In this document: positions 1 through 6,991 of the stretch, piece by piece
Position numbering within the stretch: position 1 is the first letter of the stretch
How the letters are laid out: each line of letters opens with the position of its first letter
Assembly (NCBI GenBank): GCA_934654585.1
Contig: CAKUGF010000024.1
Location: 1-29,613 of the forward strand
Source: an uncultured Collinsella sp.
Lineage (GTDB): Bacteria; Actinomycetota; Coriobacteriia; Coriobacteriales; Coriobacteriaceae
DNA: 29,613 nucleotides
Direction: 5' to 3'
The notes under the pieces: generated by a model
What the model was told of the DNA's origin: nothing
Databases searched by the model: none
The model's input: the letters and a program-made list of their open reading frames with translations, nothing else
Translations under genes and position numbers: made by a program

Positions 1-53
1 TTGCCCCCATACGGACCTGAACCGTACGCGTCTGCCAATTCCGCCACGCCCGC
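1..53 (-). tRNA. tRNA-Leu (anticodon CAG), 5' part only
   Basis: On the minus strand the sequence starts with acceptor strand GCGGGCG at 53, followed by a D arm containing AATTGGCAGAC. The anticodon stem is TACGG/CCGTA around loop TTCAGGT, giving anticodon CAG, which reads the leucine codon CUG. The long variable arm expected of a class II tRNA begins as GGGGGCAA at the window edge. The T arm and 3' acceptor strand lie outside the window, so full pairing cannot be checked. It lies 43 bp downstream of the TatD stop codon and may be co-transcribed with that gene. Confidence 0.93.
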
Positions 54-96
54 GTGCAGGAATTAGAATAACGGAGCACCGCTGCGAACGCAAGAA

Positions 97-1014
97 CTAT
101 TTTTGAAAAAGTTTGTAGGCATTATCCCAAGCTGCTTGTGCAATGGCCTCGGCATCCTCGCCGGTTCGATCGACACGGTCGTTTACCAGTGCGTTTGCCG
201 TGATAGAGATCATCGCAGGCTCGCACTCAAGGCCGCGAATCGGCTCCGGCGCCATATACGGGCAGTCCGTCTCGAACAAAATGCGATCGAGCGGAGTTGC
301 CGCGAATGCCTCGCGCACGTCGTCGTTGCGCTTAAAGGTGGCCGCGCCGCCATAGGCGATATAGCAGCCAAGTTCCACAAAGCGCTCCATCGTGGCGCGG
401 TCCTCGCCAAAGCAATGAAGCACGCACCCGGCCTGAGGCACACCCACTTCACGAAGCACGTTGTAGGCATCCACATGCGAGATACGCTCCTGGTCCGTAT
501 CCTCGTGACGCAGGTGCAGTTCCACCGGCACGTTGCGACGCACGGCAAGTTCGAGCTGGCGCGCCATGCAGTCAATCTGCACGTCATGGGGTGCCGGCGC
601 GACATCGTCGTCATAGTCCATGTGGTAGTCCAAGCCGATTTCGCCAATACCGACGCATAAGGGGTCATCGAGCGCGGCAACAACCTGCGCATGAATGTCA
701 TCGGTATAGTCGGGAGCGCCATACGGATGCACGCCGGCGAGATACTTGACCTGCGGAATATCCTGCATCGGCAGAATCTCGCGCGTCAGCCAGTCGCTAT
801 AGTCCGTCACGCTACGCTTGTCGGCAATGGGATCGAAGACCGTCACCAACAGGTCAACGCCCGCGGCCTTGGCGCGTACGAGCGTCTCGGGCACCTCCTT
901 GCCCCAAAACGAGAGCAGGTGCGCATGCGTATCGGCAAGCGGTGCAAGCGGCTCCGGACAAGCAACCGTTTTCTTTTTCTTGGTAAACGTCACGCGTTCG
1001 ACACTAGGCGTCAT
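97..1014 (-). CDS. tatD: TatD family metal-dependent deoxyribonuclease
   Basis: A 305-aa TIM-barrel amidohydrolase-fold hydrolase of the TatD family, which are usually cytoplasmic 3'-5' exonucleases or DNases with two divalent metals. The metal-binding set is visible: an ADTHAHL motif near residues 27-33 (HxH), the glutamate of IGEIGLDYH, the histidines of ELHLRHE and VLHCFGE, and the aspartate of FETDCPY. I chose the ATG at 1014 (protein begins MTPSVERV) because an AGGAG lies just upstream of it; a longer open frame to 1131 would run inside rsmA and adds an arginine-rich tail unlike the family. The start overlaps the end of rsmA by 11 bp, so the two genes are probably translationally coupled. 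The pairing of a TatD protein with RsmA is common in Gram-positive bacteria. The exact substrate is not known from sequence. Confidence 0.93.
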   Translation of the reverse strand: MTPSVERVTFTKKKKTVACPEPLAPLADTHAHLLSFWGKEVPETLVRAKAAGVDLLVTVFDPIADKRSVTDYSDWLTREILPMQDIPQVKYLAGVHPYGAPDYTDDIHAQVVAALDDPLCVGIGEIGLDYHMDYDDDVAPAPHDVQIDCMARQLELAVRRNVPVELHLRHEDTDQERISHVDAYNVLREVGVPQAGCVLHCFGEDRATMERFVELGCYIAYGGAATFKRNDDVREAFAATPLDRILFETDCPYMAPEPIRGLECEPAMISITANALVNDRVDRTGEDAEAIAQAAWDNAYKLFQK

Positions 1015-1864
1015 GGGAAAGCTCCTGGGCCAGACGGACAAAGTCGACAACATCGAGCGTTTCGGCACGCGTGGTGGGTGCAATGCCGCAAGCCTCAAAA
1101 GCCGCATCGAGCGCGTCCTTGGCAAAGCCATTGGCGCTCATGGAATTGCGAATGGTCTTGCGGCGCTGGGCAAATGCAGCGTCAATCACCCAGGTCACAA
1201 AGTCGCAATCGAGCCCCTCGGGCACCACGCCGTCAACGCGATCGATGCGCACCACAGCGGAATCCACGTGCGGCGCCGGCATAAAGCAGCGCGGCGGCAC
1301 CTCAAAGCGGCCCGTCACCTGCGCGTACAGGCCGAGCTTTGCCGTATAGCCGCCATAGGTCTTGTTACCAGGGGTTGCTGCAATACGATCGGCAACCTCC
1401 TTTTGCACCATGACCACGGCACGCTTGAGCGCAGGCATCGTCTGGAAGAACTGCAGGATGATCGTCGCCGCCACGTTATAGGGCAGGTTCGCGACAAACA
1501 CCGTGGGCTCGCCGCCAGCGGTCTGCTCGATCTGCTCCGGCGTCACCTTGAGCGCATCGCCCATGATAAAGCGGAAGTTGGCGTAGTCGGCGGCATGGGC
1601 ATCGAGCACCGGTTCGAGCTCGGGATCGGCCTCGATCGACGTGACGCACGACGCCTCCTGCAGTAGGGCTAACGTCAACGTACCGCAACCCGGACCCACC
1701 TCGAGCACGCGCTCATCGCCCGTAAGCTCGGCGAGTTCGCAGATACGCTCGATCACATGGTTATCGATCAGGAAGTTTTGGCCCAGGCGATGCTTGGTCG
1801 CAAGGCCAAACTCCTCCAGCAGCTCCCTGGTTGCCGTGGGGTTTGCCAAAGGCGAAGTTGTCAT
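1004..1864 (-). CDS. rsmA: 16S rRNA dimethyladenosine transferase RsmA/KsgA
   Basis: A 286-aa SAM-dependent methyltransferase that dimethylates two adjacent adenosines near the 3' end of 16S rRNA (A1518 and A1519 in E. coli numbering) during late 30S assembly. The family signatures are present in order: GQNFL at 28-32, the SAM motif EVGPGCGTLT at 55-64, the acidic ribose-binding end of strand 2 (SIEAD, about 76-80), MGDAL near 101-105 and the catalytic NLPYN at 126-130. Length is normal for the family. The ATG is preceded by AAGGAGG with good spacing. It follows metG, from which it is separated by a hairpin terminator, and it overlaps the downstream tatD gene. Confidence 0.97.
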   Translation of the reverse strand: MTTSPLANPTATRELLEEFGLATKHRLGQNFLIDNHVIERICELAELTGDERVLEVGPGCGTLTLALLQEASCVTSIEADPELEPVLDAHAADYANFRFIMGDALKVTPEQIEQTAGGEPTVFVANLPYNVAATIILQFFQTMPALKRAVVMVQKEVADRIAATPGNKTYGGYTAKLGLYAQVTGRFEVPPRCFMPAPHVDSAVVRIDRVDGVVPEGLDCDFVTWVIDAAFAQRRKTIRNSMSANGFAKDALDAAFEACGIAPTTRAETLDVVDFVRLAQELSHDA

Positions 1865-1902
1865 AGGTGCCTCCTTAACATGATGGCGGCGTCTTGAAAC
1901 AA

Positions 1903-1932
1903 AAGGGCATGGACCGTGGCGGCCATGCCCTT
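1903..1932 (-). terminator. Rho-independent terminator after metG
   Basis: A 10-bp perfect stem (AAGGGCATGG with CCATGCCCTT) around a 10-nt loop, followed on the minus strand by TTTTGTTTC. It lies 43 bp past the metG stop codon and before rsmA, so it should reduce read-through from metG into rsmA. Confidence 0.85.
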
Positions 1933-1975
1933 ACAGCTAAACTGCAAATTGCCGATATGGCGCTCGCGCGGCGTC

Positions 1976-3577
1976 TTAGCCCAGACGCGGGAACAGCGGA
2001 TCGCCCTTCTCGACGGGCTGGCCGCCAGCAAGCAGACCCCAGGCACAGATGCCCTTGAGGTCGTCGCTCGTGGCCTCGTCCTCGCAGGACAGGCGGCGCA
2101 GAGCCTCGACAGAAGTCTGGGGCATGAGCGGCATCAGCAGGTGAGCGGCAATGCGGATTGCCTCGAGCAGGTTGTAGATCACAAACGCCAGCTCGTCAGC
2201 CTTGGCCTCGTCCTTGGCAAGCGCCCAGGGCTCGGAGTCCTCGATGTAGTGGTTGGCGGCGTGGATGAGTTCCATGACCTCGTCCTTTGCTCCGCCGTAA
2301 TCGAGCACGTCCATCTTGGCCATGTAGCGCTCGACCAGGCCGTCGGCAATCTTTGCCAGCGGGTTATCGAACGCATCGGCAGACGCCGGCTTAGCCGGCG
2401 CGCAACCATCAAAGTACTTGCCGCTCATGTTGAGCGAACGCGAGATGAGGTTGCCCCAGCTGTTGGCCAGGTCGGCGTTGTAGACCTGTTCCATGCGATC
2501 GAAGCTGATGGCACCGTCGGTGCCGGGAACCACGTCGGTCATAAAGTAGTAGCGATAGCCCTCGACGCCCAGCATGTCGATAACGTCCTGCGGGGCGATA
2601 GCGTTGCCACGGCTCTTAGACATCTTCTCGGCCTTGCCGGTCTCGGCATTGCGCACGGTCAGGAAGCCGTGGGCAAAGACGTGCTCGGGCAGGGCCTCGC
2701 CGATGGCCATGAGCATGGCCGGCCAAATGACGCAGTGGAAGCGGATGATGTCCTTGCCCACGATGTGGAACTGCGCAGGCCAGCGATAGGCAAGTTCGGC
2801 GCGGGCCTCATCGGTGTCGACGCCGTAGCCGACGGCCGTCATATAGTTGAGCAGCGCGTCGAACCACACGTAAGTCACGTGGCCCTCGTCAAACGGGACC
2901 TGAATGCCCCAGTCAAAGCTGGTGCGGCTCACGGAAAGGTCGTTGAGGCCGCCCTCGACAAAGCTGCGCACCTCGTTCATGCGAAACGCGGGCTCGACAA
3001 AATCGGGATGCTCGTCATAGAGCTTGAGCAGCTTGTCCTGGAAGGCGGAAAGCTTAAAGAAGTAGGACTCCTCCTGCACGCGCTCGAGCGGACGGTGGCA
3101 ATCGGGGCAGAGGTGCTGACCGACGCTGCCGTACTCCTCGTCACCCTTCTGGACCTGCGTATCGGTGAAGTAGGTCTCGTCGGGCACGCAGTACCAGCCG
3201 TCGTAGCTGCCCTTATACAGGTAGCCGGACTCCTTCATGCGCTCCCACAGATACTGCACGGCATGATGCTGGCGCGGCTCGGTGGTGCGGATGAAGTCAT
3301 CGTTGGAAATCTCGAGCTTGCTCCAAAGCTCCTTGAAGTGCGGAGCCTGGCTGTCGGTCCACTCCTGCGGCGTCATGTTGTGCTTGGCTGCGGCCTCGGC
3401 GACCTTCTCGCCGTGCTCGTCCATGCCGGTCAAGAACTTGACGTTATAGCCGGCAGAGCGACGATAGCGAGCCTGAACGTCGGCGATGATGGTGGAATAA
3501 GCCGTGCCCAGGTGCGGATCGGCGTTGACGTAGTAGATAGGCGTCGTGATAAAGAACGAAGGCTTGGTTTGATCCAT
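1976..3577 (-). CDS. metG: Methionyl-tRNA synthetase
   Basis: A 533-aa class I aminoacyl-tRNA synthetase that charges tRNA-Met with methionine in the cytoplasm. The HIGH-type signature is HLGT at residues 22-25 and the second signature is KMSKS at 318-322. A cysteine-containing insertion (C130 and a CPDC at 157-160) matches the connective-peptide zinc region. The protein ends after the anticodon-binding helical bundle and lacks the C-terminal Arc1p/Trbp111-like tRNA-binding domain found in longer MetRS forms. The ATG at 3577 has GGAGG upstream at suitable spacing. A terminator follows the stop codon. Confidence 0.97.
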   Translation of the reverse strand: MDQTKPSFFITTPIYYVNADPHLGTAYSTIIADVQARYRRSAGYNVKFLTGMDEHGEKVAEAAAKHNMTPQEWTDSQAPHFKELWSKLEISNDDFIRTTEPRQHHAVQYLWERMKESGYLYKGSYDGWYCVPDETYFTDTQVQKGDEEYGSVGQHLCPDCHRPLERVQEESYFFKLSAFQDKLLKLYDEHPDFVEPAFRMNEVRSFVEGGLNDLSVSRTSFDWGIQVPFDEGHVTYVWFDALLNYMTAVGYGVDTDEARAELAYRWPAQFHIVGKDIIRFHCVIWPAMLMAIGEALPEHVFAHGFLTVRNAETGKAEKMSKSRGNAIAPQDVIDMLGVEGYRYYFMTDVVPGTDGAISFDRMEQVYNADLANSWGNLISRSLNMSGKYFDGCAPAKPASADAFDNPLAKIADGLVERYMAKMDVLDYGGAKDEVMELIHAANHYIEDSEPWALAKDEAKADELAFVIYNLLEAIRIAAHLLMPLMPQTSVEALRRLSCEDEATSDDLKGICAWGLLAGGQPVEKGDPLFPRLG

Positions 3578-3646
3578 GGGGTCTGTCCTCCAGAAAAACG
3601 TTGCATACAGGGGATGATTCTAGCGCAAGGGCTGGATATCCTCCAT

Positions 3647-4525
3647 CTATTGCATATCGAGCACCATGGCATAGACATCGCGCTTGCGGCGCGAGTACTT
3701 CTGCGACAGGCGCTTGGCTACCGCGGAGGCGGGCTCTCCCTCCTCGAGCGCGGCGCGGATGTCCTCGCGTAGGGCCTCATCGGGGTCTGCCGCCGCGATG
3801 CCAACCGGCGTGATGCCGGCTTCCTCGTCCTCGCTCGGCGGCGCGATGACCAGCGCAATCTCGCCCTTTACCTCGCCGCGAGCGCACAGTTCCTCGGCAA
3901 GCTGGGCGGCAGATCCGCGCAAGACTTCCTCGTGCAGCTTGGTGAGCTCACGGCAAACGGCAACCTCGCGCTGGGGGAAGACCTCGGCCACGGCCTCGAG
4001 CGTCGCCGCGATGCGATGTGGAGACTCGTAGAAGATGAGCGCGCCGGGCACCACGGCGAGGCGCTGCAGCCGACGCACGCGCTCGCCATGCTTGCGGCCC
4101 AAAAAGCCCTCAAAGAAGAAATGCTCGCAGGGAATGCCGGACGACACGAGCGCCGTGACGCAAGCAGAGGGCCCGGGGATAACCTCGACAGGCACATCCG
4201 CCTCGCGCGCCGCCTCGACCAGTGCCTGGCCCGGGTCGGACACGCTCGGCATGCCGGCGTCCGAGGCAAAGGCAAGGGTCTCCCCCGCCAGCAGGCGATC
4301 GACCAAGCCAGCGGCTCGACTTGCGATCACGTTCTCATCGCAACGGACAAGCGGTTTGGAAATGCCCAGATGCATCAAGAGCTTTGAGGTCACGCGAGTG
4401 TCCTCGCAGCAGATGGCATCGGCGGCGGCAAACGCCTCGCCGACGCGTGGGGACAGATCGCCCAGGTTACCGATGGGCGTACCGACCACATAGAGTTTGC
4501 CCGTACGGGCGCCATTTTGCGTCAT
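3647..4525 (-). CDS. rsmI: 16S rRNA (cytidine-1402-2'-O)-methyltransferase RsmI
   Basis: A 292-aa tetrapyrrole-methylase-fold enzyme that adds the 2'-O-methyl group to C1402 of 16S rRNA (E. coli numbering), a residue in the ribosomal P site. The hallmark N-terminal sequence VVGTPIGNLGDLSPR lies at 13-27, followed by the CEDTR motif, the glycine-rich SDAGMPSVSDPG SAM region and the ELTKLHEE segment. The C-terminal helical extension ending in KYSRRKRDVYAMVL matches the RsmI C-terminal domain. The start lies 6 bp after the GH5 stop codon. The only ribosome-binding signal (AGG within TAGGTTGAT) overlaps that stop codon, which suggests translational coupling to the upstream gene. Confidence 0.96.
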   Translation of the reverse strand: MTQNGARTGKLYVVGTPIGNLGDLSPRVGEAFAAADAICCEDTRVTSKLLMHLGISKPLVRCDENVIASRAAGLVDRLLAGETLAFASDAGMPSVSDPGQALVEAAREADVPVEVIPGPSACVTALVSSGIPCEHFFFEGFLGRKHGERVRRLQRLAVVPGALIFYESPHRIAATLEAVAEVFPQREVAVCRELTKLHEEVLRGSAAQLAEELCARGEVKGEIALVIAPPSEDEEAGITPVGIAAADPDEALREDIRAALEEGEPASAVAKRLSQKYSRRKRDVYAMVLDMQ

Positions 4526-4531
4526 ATCAAC

Positions 4532-5593
4532 CTATTCAATCATGCCGCGCTCGAGCGTGCCGAGTGCTGCGCGGGCATCCCATGCTGCAATACGCTTCTC
4601 GGTCTTCCAGGTTTGGAAGAACCATCCGGCAGCCGGCGCAAACGAAGCCAGCTGGTTGGCGATAAACACGCGCTCGTAGGCGTTGCGGCCCTCGGGCGTA
4701 ACCGACGAGTTGGCAAAAATCGCCGCACCCGACCATTCGCCCACCAAGACGGGGAATCCGGTCGCGATTGCCTCTTTGAGCTCGCGCTTGTTGCGCGAGA
4801 TGGCGGTCACGAGGCCGCGGGGGCTCGTGATATCGAGGGCATACTCGTCGCGGTAATGGTACAGGTGGAGGTCCATATAGACATTCTTGTACTTGGCACC
4901 GCGCATAAAGTGCTTCCACTCGCCAGGGTGCCCCGAAGAGGAAAAGACGACGATCTTGTCCTCGGGCATATACGAGCGAACGATCTCGTACGCATCACGA
5001 TAGAAGTTGCGCAGGTAGTGAGCGGGAATACCGTCCGTCATGGTAAAGAGGCTCTTGCGAACGCTCATCTGTGGCGTGTCAAGCAGCTCGATTCCCAGCA
5101 GGCTCTCGGCCTCGCCGTAACGATCGGCCAAGCGCTCCAGAACATCGAGCGCGACATGACGGCCGTTGGTAGACGAATGCCACTCGGCGACGGTCTCCGG
5201 CGTGGTGGGCGAATCGTTGGAATCGCCCTGGCCGCCGGGCACGGTCGCCAGATCGAGCAGCACGCGGATGTCGTACTTGGCAGCCCACTCAATCGCGCGA
5301 TCGATATAGTCGACAACCGAAATGTAGGAGGCATCGGACTCCTGCGAGCCAAAGGCGTACCACGGCACCGGCAGGCGCACGGCGTTGAGGCCGATCTGTG
5401 CCATGCGGCGAAAATCGTCCTCGCTCACAAACGTCTCGTAATGACGGCGCATGCGCTCGTTATAGGCGGCGGTGCCCATGGCCTCCTGCAGCTCTGCTGC
5501 GTTGGATGCGCCGGTCGCCGCGTACAGCGACGGGGTCACCCAAGGCTCGGGAATAAACCAGCCAGAGAGATTAACGCCGAGTATCCTCTCCAT
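4532..5593 (-). CDS. GH5 family (exo-1,3-beta-glucanase-like) protein, probably catalytically altered
   Basis: A 353-aa TIM-barrel protein of glycoside hydrolase family 5, most like the exo-beta-1,3-glucanase group (GH5_9). It begins MERILGVNLSGWFIPEPW, which resembles the GVNLGGWLVLEPW opening of those enzymes; further matches are GLNAVRLPVPWYAF (about 68-81), DLHLYH (241-246), VGEWSG with the nucleophile-type E286, and GWFFQTWKTE (323-332). However, the acid/base motif NEP reads DTP at 172-174, and the DLHGAPG-type motif reads DLATVPG with Ala116 where His is usual. There is no signal peptide or membrane segment, so it should be cytoplasmic. I chose the ATG at 5593, which has AAGGGGG upstream and starts at the conserved domain; a longer frame to 5752 adds unrelated residues. 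It could be an inactive sugar-binding relative or an enzyme with a changed mechanism. Confidence 0.85.
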   Translation of the reverse strand: MERILGVNLSGWFIPEPWVTPSLYAATGASNAAELQEAMGTAAYNERMRRHYETFVSEDDFRRMAQIGLNAVRLPVPWYAFGSQESDASYISVVDYIDRAIEWAAKYDIRVLLDLATVPGGQGDSNDSPTTPETVAEWHSSTNGRHVALDVLERLADRYGEAESLLGIELLDTPQMSVRKSLFTMTDGIPAHYLRNFYRDAYEIVRSYMPEDKIVVFSSSGHPGEWKHFMRGAKYKNVYMDLHLYHYRDEYALDITSPRGLVTAISRNKRELKEAIATGFPVLVGEWSGAAIFANSSVTPEGRNAYERVFIANQLASFAPAAGWFFQTWKTEKRIAAWDARAALGTLERGMIE

Positions 5594-5760
5594 CACTGCC
5601 CCCTTCGGATCGTGCAGGTTGAACCCGCATCGTATTGCATAGGATAAGTATCGTTTTGAGTATACCCGCGCGTACGGACAGGCGACCGAACGGTCTGCAA
5701 AGTGGCGCAAAAGTGGGAGGAATGTCCAGGGCAGGCGAAACGCGAGATGCACGCGTACGC

Positions 5761-5932
5761 CGGAAAGCGCGACCCATTATTCCGCTCGAGAATGGGATGC
5801 GCTTTCCGTTAGTAGGCCCAACCGGAAAGCATGTCCCGCAATTTCGCGTAATTCCGGATCGTGCTTTCCCAAGCAACCCTGAAGCGGAAAGCATGACCCA
5901 CTCTGAAGCAAAATTCCAGGACGCATTTTCCG
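5761..5932. repeat. Three palindromic units with an exact 62-bp period
   Basis: Units begin at 5761, 5823 and 5885, each with a 48-bp palindromic core opening with CGGAAAGC and closing with TTTCC. Unit 1 pairs CGGAAAGCGC with GCGCTTTCCG (10 bp) and inner CCCATT with AATGGG. Unit 2 pairs GGAAAGCA with TGCTTTCC, plus inner AATT and CCG/CGG pairs. Unit 3 pairs GCGGAAA with TTTCCGC. The arms are similar between units (GGAAAGC, then a short stretch, then CCC) but the cores have diverged while keeping complementarity. They occupy part of the 581-bp gene-free stretch 5594-6174, upstream of the GH5 gene. In 5594-5760 I see no gene and no clear promoter. Confidence 0.8.
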
Positions 5933-5953
5933 CGGAACCCTACATAAAAGAAA

Positions 5954-5975
5954 AGGACCTCTTTGCAGAGGTCCT
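5954..5975 (-). terminator. Terminator-like hairpin of the duplicated tRNA-Phe tail
   Basis: A perfect 8-bp stem (AGGACCTC with GAGGTCCT) and 6-nt loop, followed on the minus strand by TTTTCTTTTATG. It is the left copy of the terminator that follows the intact tRNA-Phe gene, displaced by 186 bp. Confidence 0.75.
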
Positions 5976-5988
5976 ACTCAATTCAAGG

Positions 5989-6006
5989 TGGCGGGGAAGG
6001 GAATCG
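5989..6006 (-). pseudogene. Remnant of a second tRNA-Phe gene (3' end only)
   Basis: On the minus strand these bases match the last part of the intact tRNA-Phe at 6175-6247, from C56 of the T loop through the 3' acceptor strand CCCCGCC and discriminator A. The match continues into the downstream flank and terminator; the whole direct repeat is 5940-6006 versus 6126-6192, 67 bp with 6 mismatches and no gaps. Upstream of the T loop the tRNA sequence is replaced by a GC-rich palindromic element. It cannot fold as a tRNA. Confidence 0.72.
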
Positions 6007-6116
6007 CGCCCGCGCTGCGCGCGTGCGGACCGCTGCGGCGCTTCCGCGCCTTGCGAGCTGCGCTGGCAAACGCTTACGCGTTTCCTCAGCTCCGCGCCCT
6101 CACGGGGTTCGATTCC
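6000..6116. repeat. GC-rich palindromic element bounded by T-arm-like sequences
   Basis: The outer arms are GGAATCG (6000-6006) and CGATTCC (6110-6116), continuing weakly through CCC/GGG. Inside are hairpins GGCGC-TTCC-GCGCC (6037-6050) and a nested pair GAGCTG/CAGCTC (6055-6092) with AAACGC-TTAC-GCGTTT (6068-6083). The right border reads GGGGTTCGATTCC on the plus strand, which is a T-loop-like sequence in the opposite orientation to the tRNA remnant at the left border. No credible protein is encoded. It may be a mobile or amplified palindromic repeat associated with a tRNA gene. Confidence 0.65.
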
Positions 6117-6138
6117 ATGTGGGGGCTACATAAAAGAA

Positions 6139-6162
6139 AAGGACCCCTTTGCAGGAGTCCTT
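6139..6162 (-). terminator. Terminator after tRNA-Phe
   Basis: The stem pairs AAGGAC with GTCCTT and continues inward with one mismatch around a TTTGCA loop; on the minus strand it is followed by TTCTTTTATG. It lies 12 bp past the mature 3' end of tRNA-Phe. Confidence 0.75.
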
Positions 6163-6174
6163 ATCAAGTCAAGG

Positions 6175-6247
<73 letters not shown>

Positions 6248-6279
6248 ATTTGAGGTGTGCCTTGTTTCAAGGCCTGATT

Positions 6280-6307
6280 AGTATAACCAAGGACGCGCGG
6301 CGGTCAA
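6280..6307 (-). promoter_or_regulatory. Sigma-70-type promoter of tRNA-Phe
   Basis: On the minus strand a -35 box TTGACC (6302-6307) and a -10 box TATACT (6280-6285) are separated by 16 bp. The -10 box lies 32 bp upstream of the mature tRNA 5' end, so the transcript would carry a short leader removed by RNase P. Confidence 0.8.
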
Positions 6308-6382
6308 CCGAGAATTTTAAAAAAGTTTTTGGGCACGGCGTCAGCCGCAACCTCGGACCCGCAGAACAGCACATCAGAGACA

Positions 6383-6670
6383 TCAGCCGGCAGCAAGAAG
6401 TTTTTCACTCAGAGCCGCACGGGCAAACTCACTTGGCGTCATCCCCTCAGCAGCTGCCCGTCGACGAATGGCTTCCTTCATTCCCAGAGGAATCTTGACC
6501 GATAGCGTTGCCGTCCCCTCGCCTGAGAGTGGGGGCCGCCCATGCACGATCCCACCAACGGTGCGCTCGCCATCCGGAAACTCGCCACGCTCGTACGACT
6601 CGCACCACGTGTCAATCATTTCATCCGTTATAACCTGACCGTTAGCGGTCGTATATGTCTTGCCCATCAT
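6383..6670 (-). CDS. Ribbon-helix-helix antitoxin
   Basis: A 95-aa protein (94 aa if the second of two adjacent ATG codons is used). The C-terminal part, about residues 53-92, has a short strand TATLSVKIP followed by two helices (GMKEAIRRRAAAEG and TPSEFARAALSEKLL), the pattern of a ribbon-helix-helix DNA-binding domain. The acidic N-terminal part (DEMIDTWCESYERGEF) is plausibly the toxin-binding region. Its start overlaps the stop codon of the preceding toxin-like gene within ATGATG, so translation is coupled. By analogy with other such modules it probably neutralises the toxin and represses the operon. The antitoxin role is inferred from domain and position. Confidence 0.8.
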   Translation of the reverse strand: MMGKTYTTANGQVITDEMIDTWCESYERGEFPDGERTVGGIVHGRPPLSGEGTATLSVKIPLGMKEAIRRRAAAEGMTPSEFARAALSEKLLAAG

Positions 6671-6933
6671 CGACCCCTTTGCCGAGCTCGCTCGATCTCT
6701 TGCCAGAATTTCTTCTGAACCGGAGACAAGGCATGAATAATGAGCCATCCACGAATAAGTTCGACCGCAACGAGCTCCACGCTCCGTCCGTCCGGAAGCC
6801 ATCCAATCGCAAGCCATCTCGGTGGCTCGTCCTCCGACTCACGGCGAACACACTCAGTGACCGCGAGCCAAGCACTAAGCACCTGTTTTTCCGTCAGGTG
6901 CTTTTTAGCGTTGGGATGGATCTCAACATCCAT
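6667..6933 (-). CDS. Putative small toxin, BrnT/RelE-like
   Basis: An 88-aa protein with ATG at 6933 preceded by GGAGGAG at good spacing. The pattern NAKKH (8-12) near the N terminus, then RWLAIGWLPDGRSVELVAVE and a C-terminal IIHALSPVQKKFWQEIERARQRGR, resembles the compact RelE/BrnT-type mRNA-interferase fold. Similarity is loose and I do not recognise the exact family. The toxin-first order, with a ribbon-helix-helix partner overlapping its stop codon, is the order seen in BrnT-BrnA modules. If it is a toxin, it likely acts on mRNA or translation in the cytoplasm. A palindromic candidate operator lies 26 bp upstream of the start. Confidence 0.65.
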   Translation of the reverse strand: MDVEIHPNAKKHLTEKQVLSAWLAVTECVRRESEDEPPRWLAIGWLPDGRSVELVAVELIRGWLIIHALSPVQKKFWQEIERARQRGR

Positions 6934-6958
6934 GCATCTTCTCCTCCATCTTACCCAA

Positions 6959-6973
6959 TTTCGTATGACGAAA
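6959..6973. promoter_or_regulatory. Candidate operator of the toxin-antitoxin operon
   Basis: A perfect 6-bp inverted repeat, TTTCGT-ATG-ACGAAA, lies in the short gap between the DUF192 stop codon and the toxin start. Its size and place suit autoregulation by the ribbon-helix-helix antitoxin. No strong -10/-35 pair is evident; TTGGCG and CATACG are weak candidates. Confidence 0.5.
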
Positions 6974-6991
6974 GTCCGCTATCGCCAATTC

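Noticed and set aside
1004..1131. Longer N-terminal form of TatD starting at 1131
   Set aside because: The extra 39 residues are Arg/Pro-rich, fall inside rsmA and have no ribosome-binding site, while the ATG at 1014 has AGGAG at proper spacing.
1916..3772. Long plus-strand open frame of 618 codons opposite metG
   Set aside because: It is antisense to metG, made of low-complexity His/Val/Gly/Arg runs typical of GC-rich shadow frames, and has no recognisable domain.
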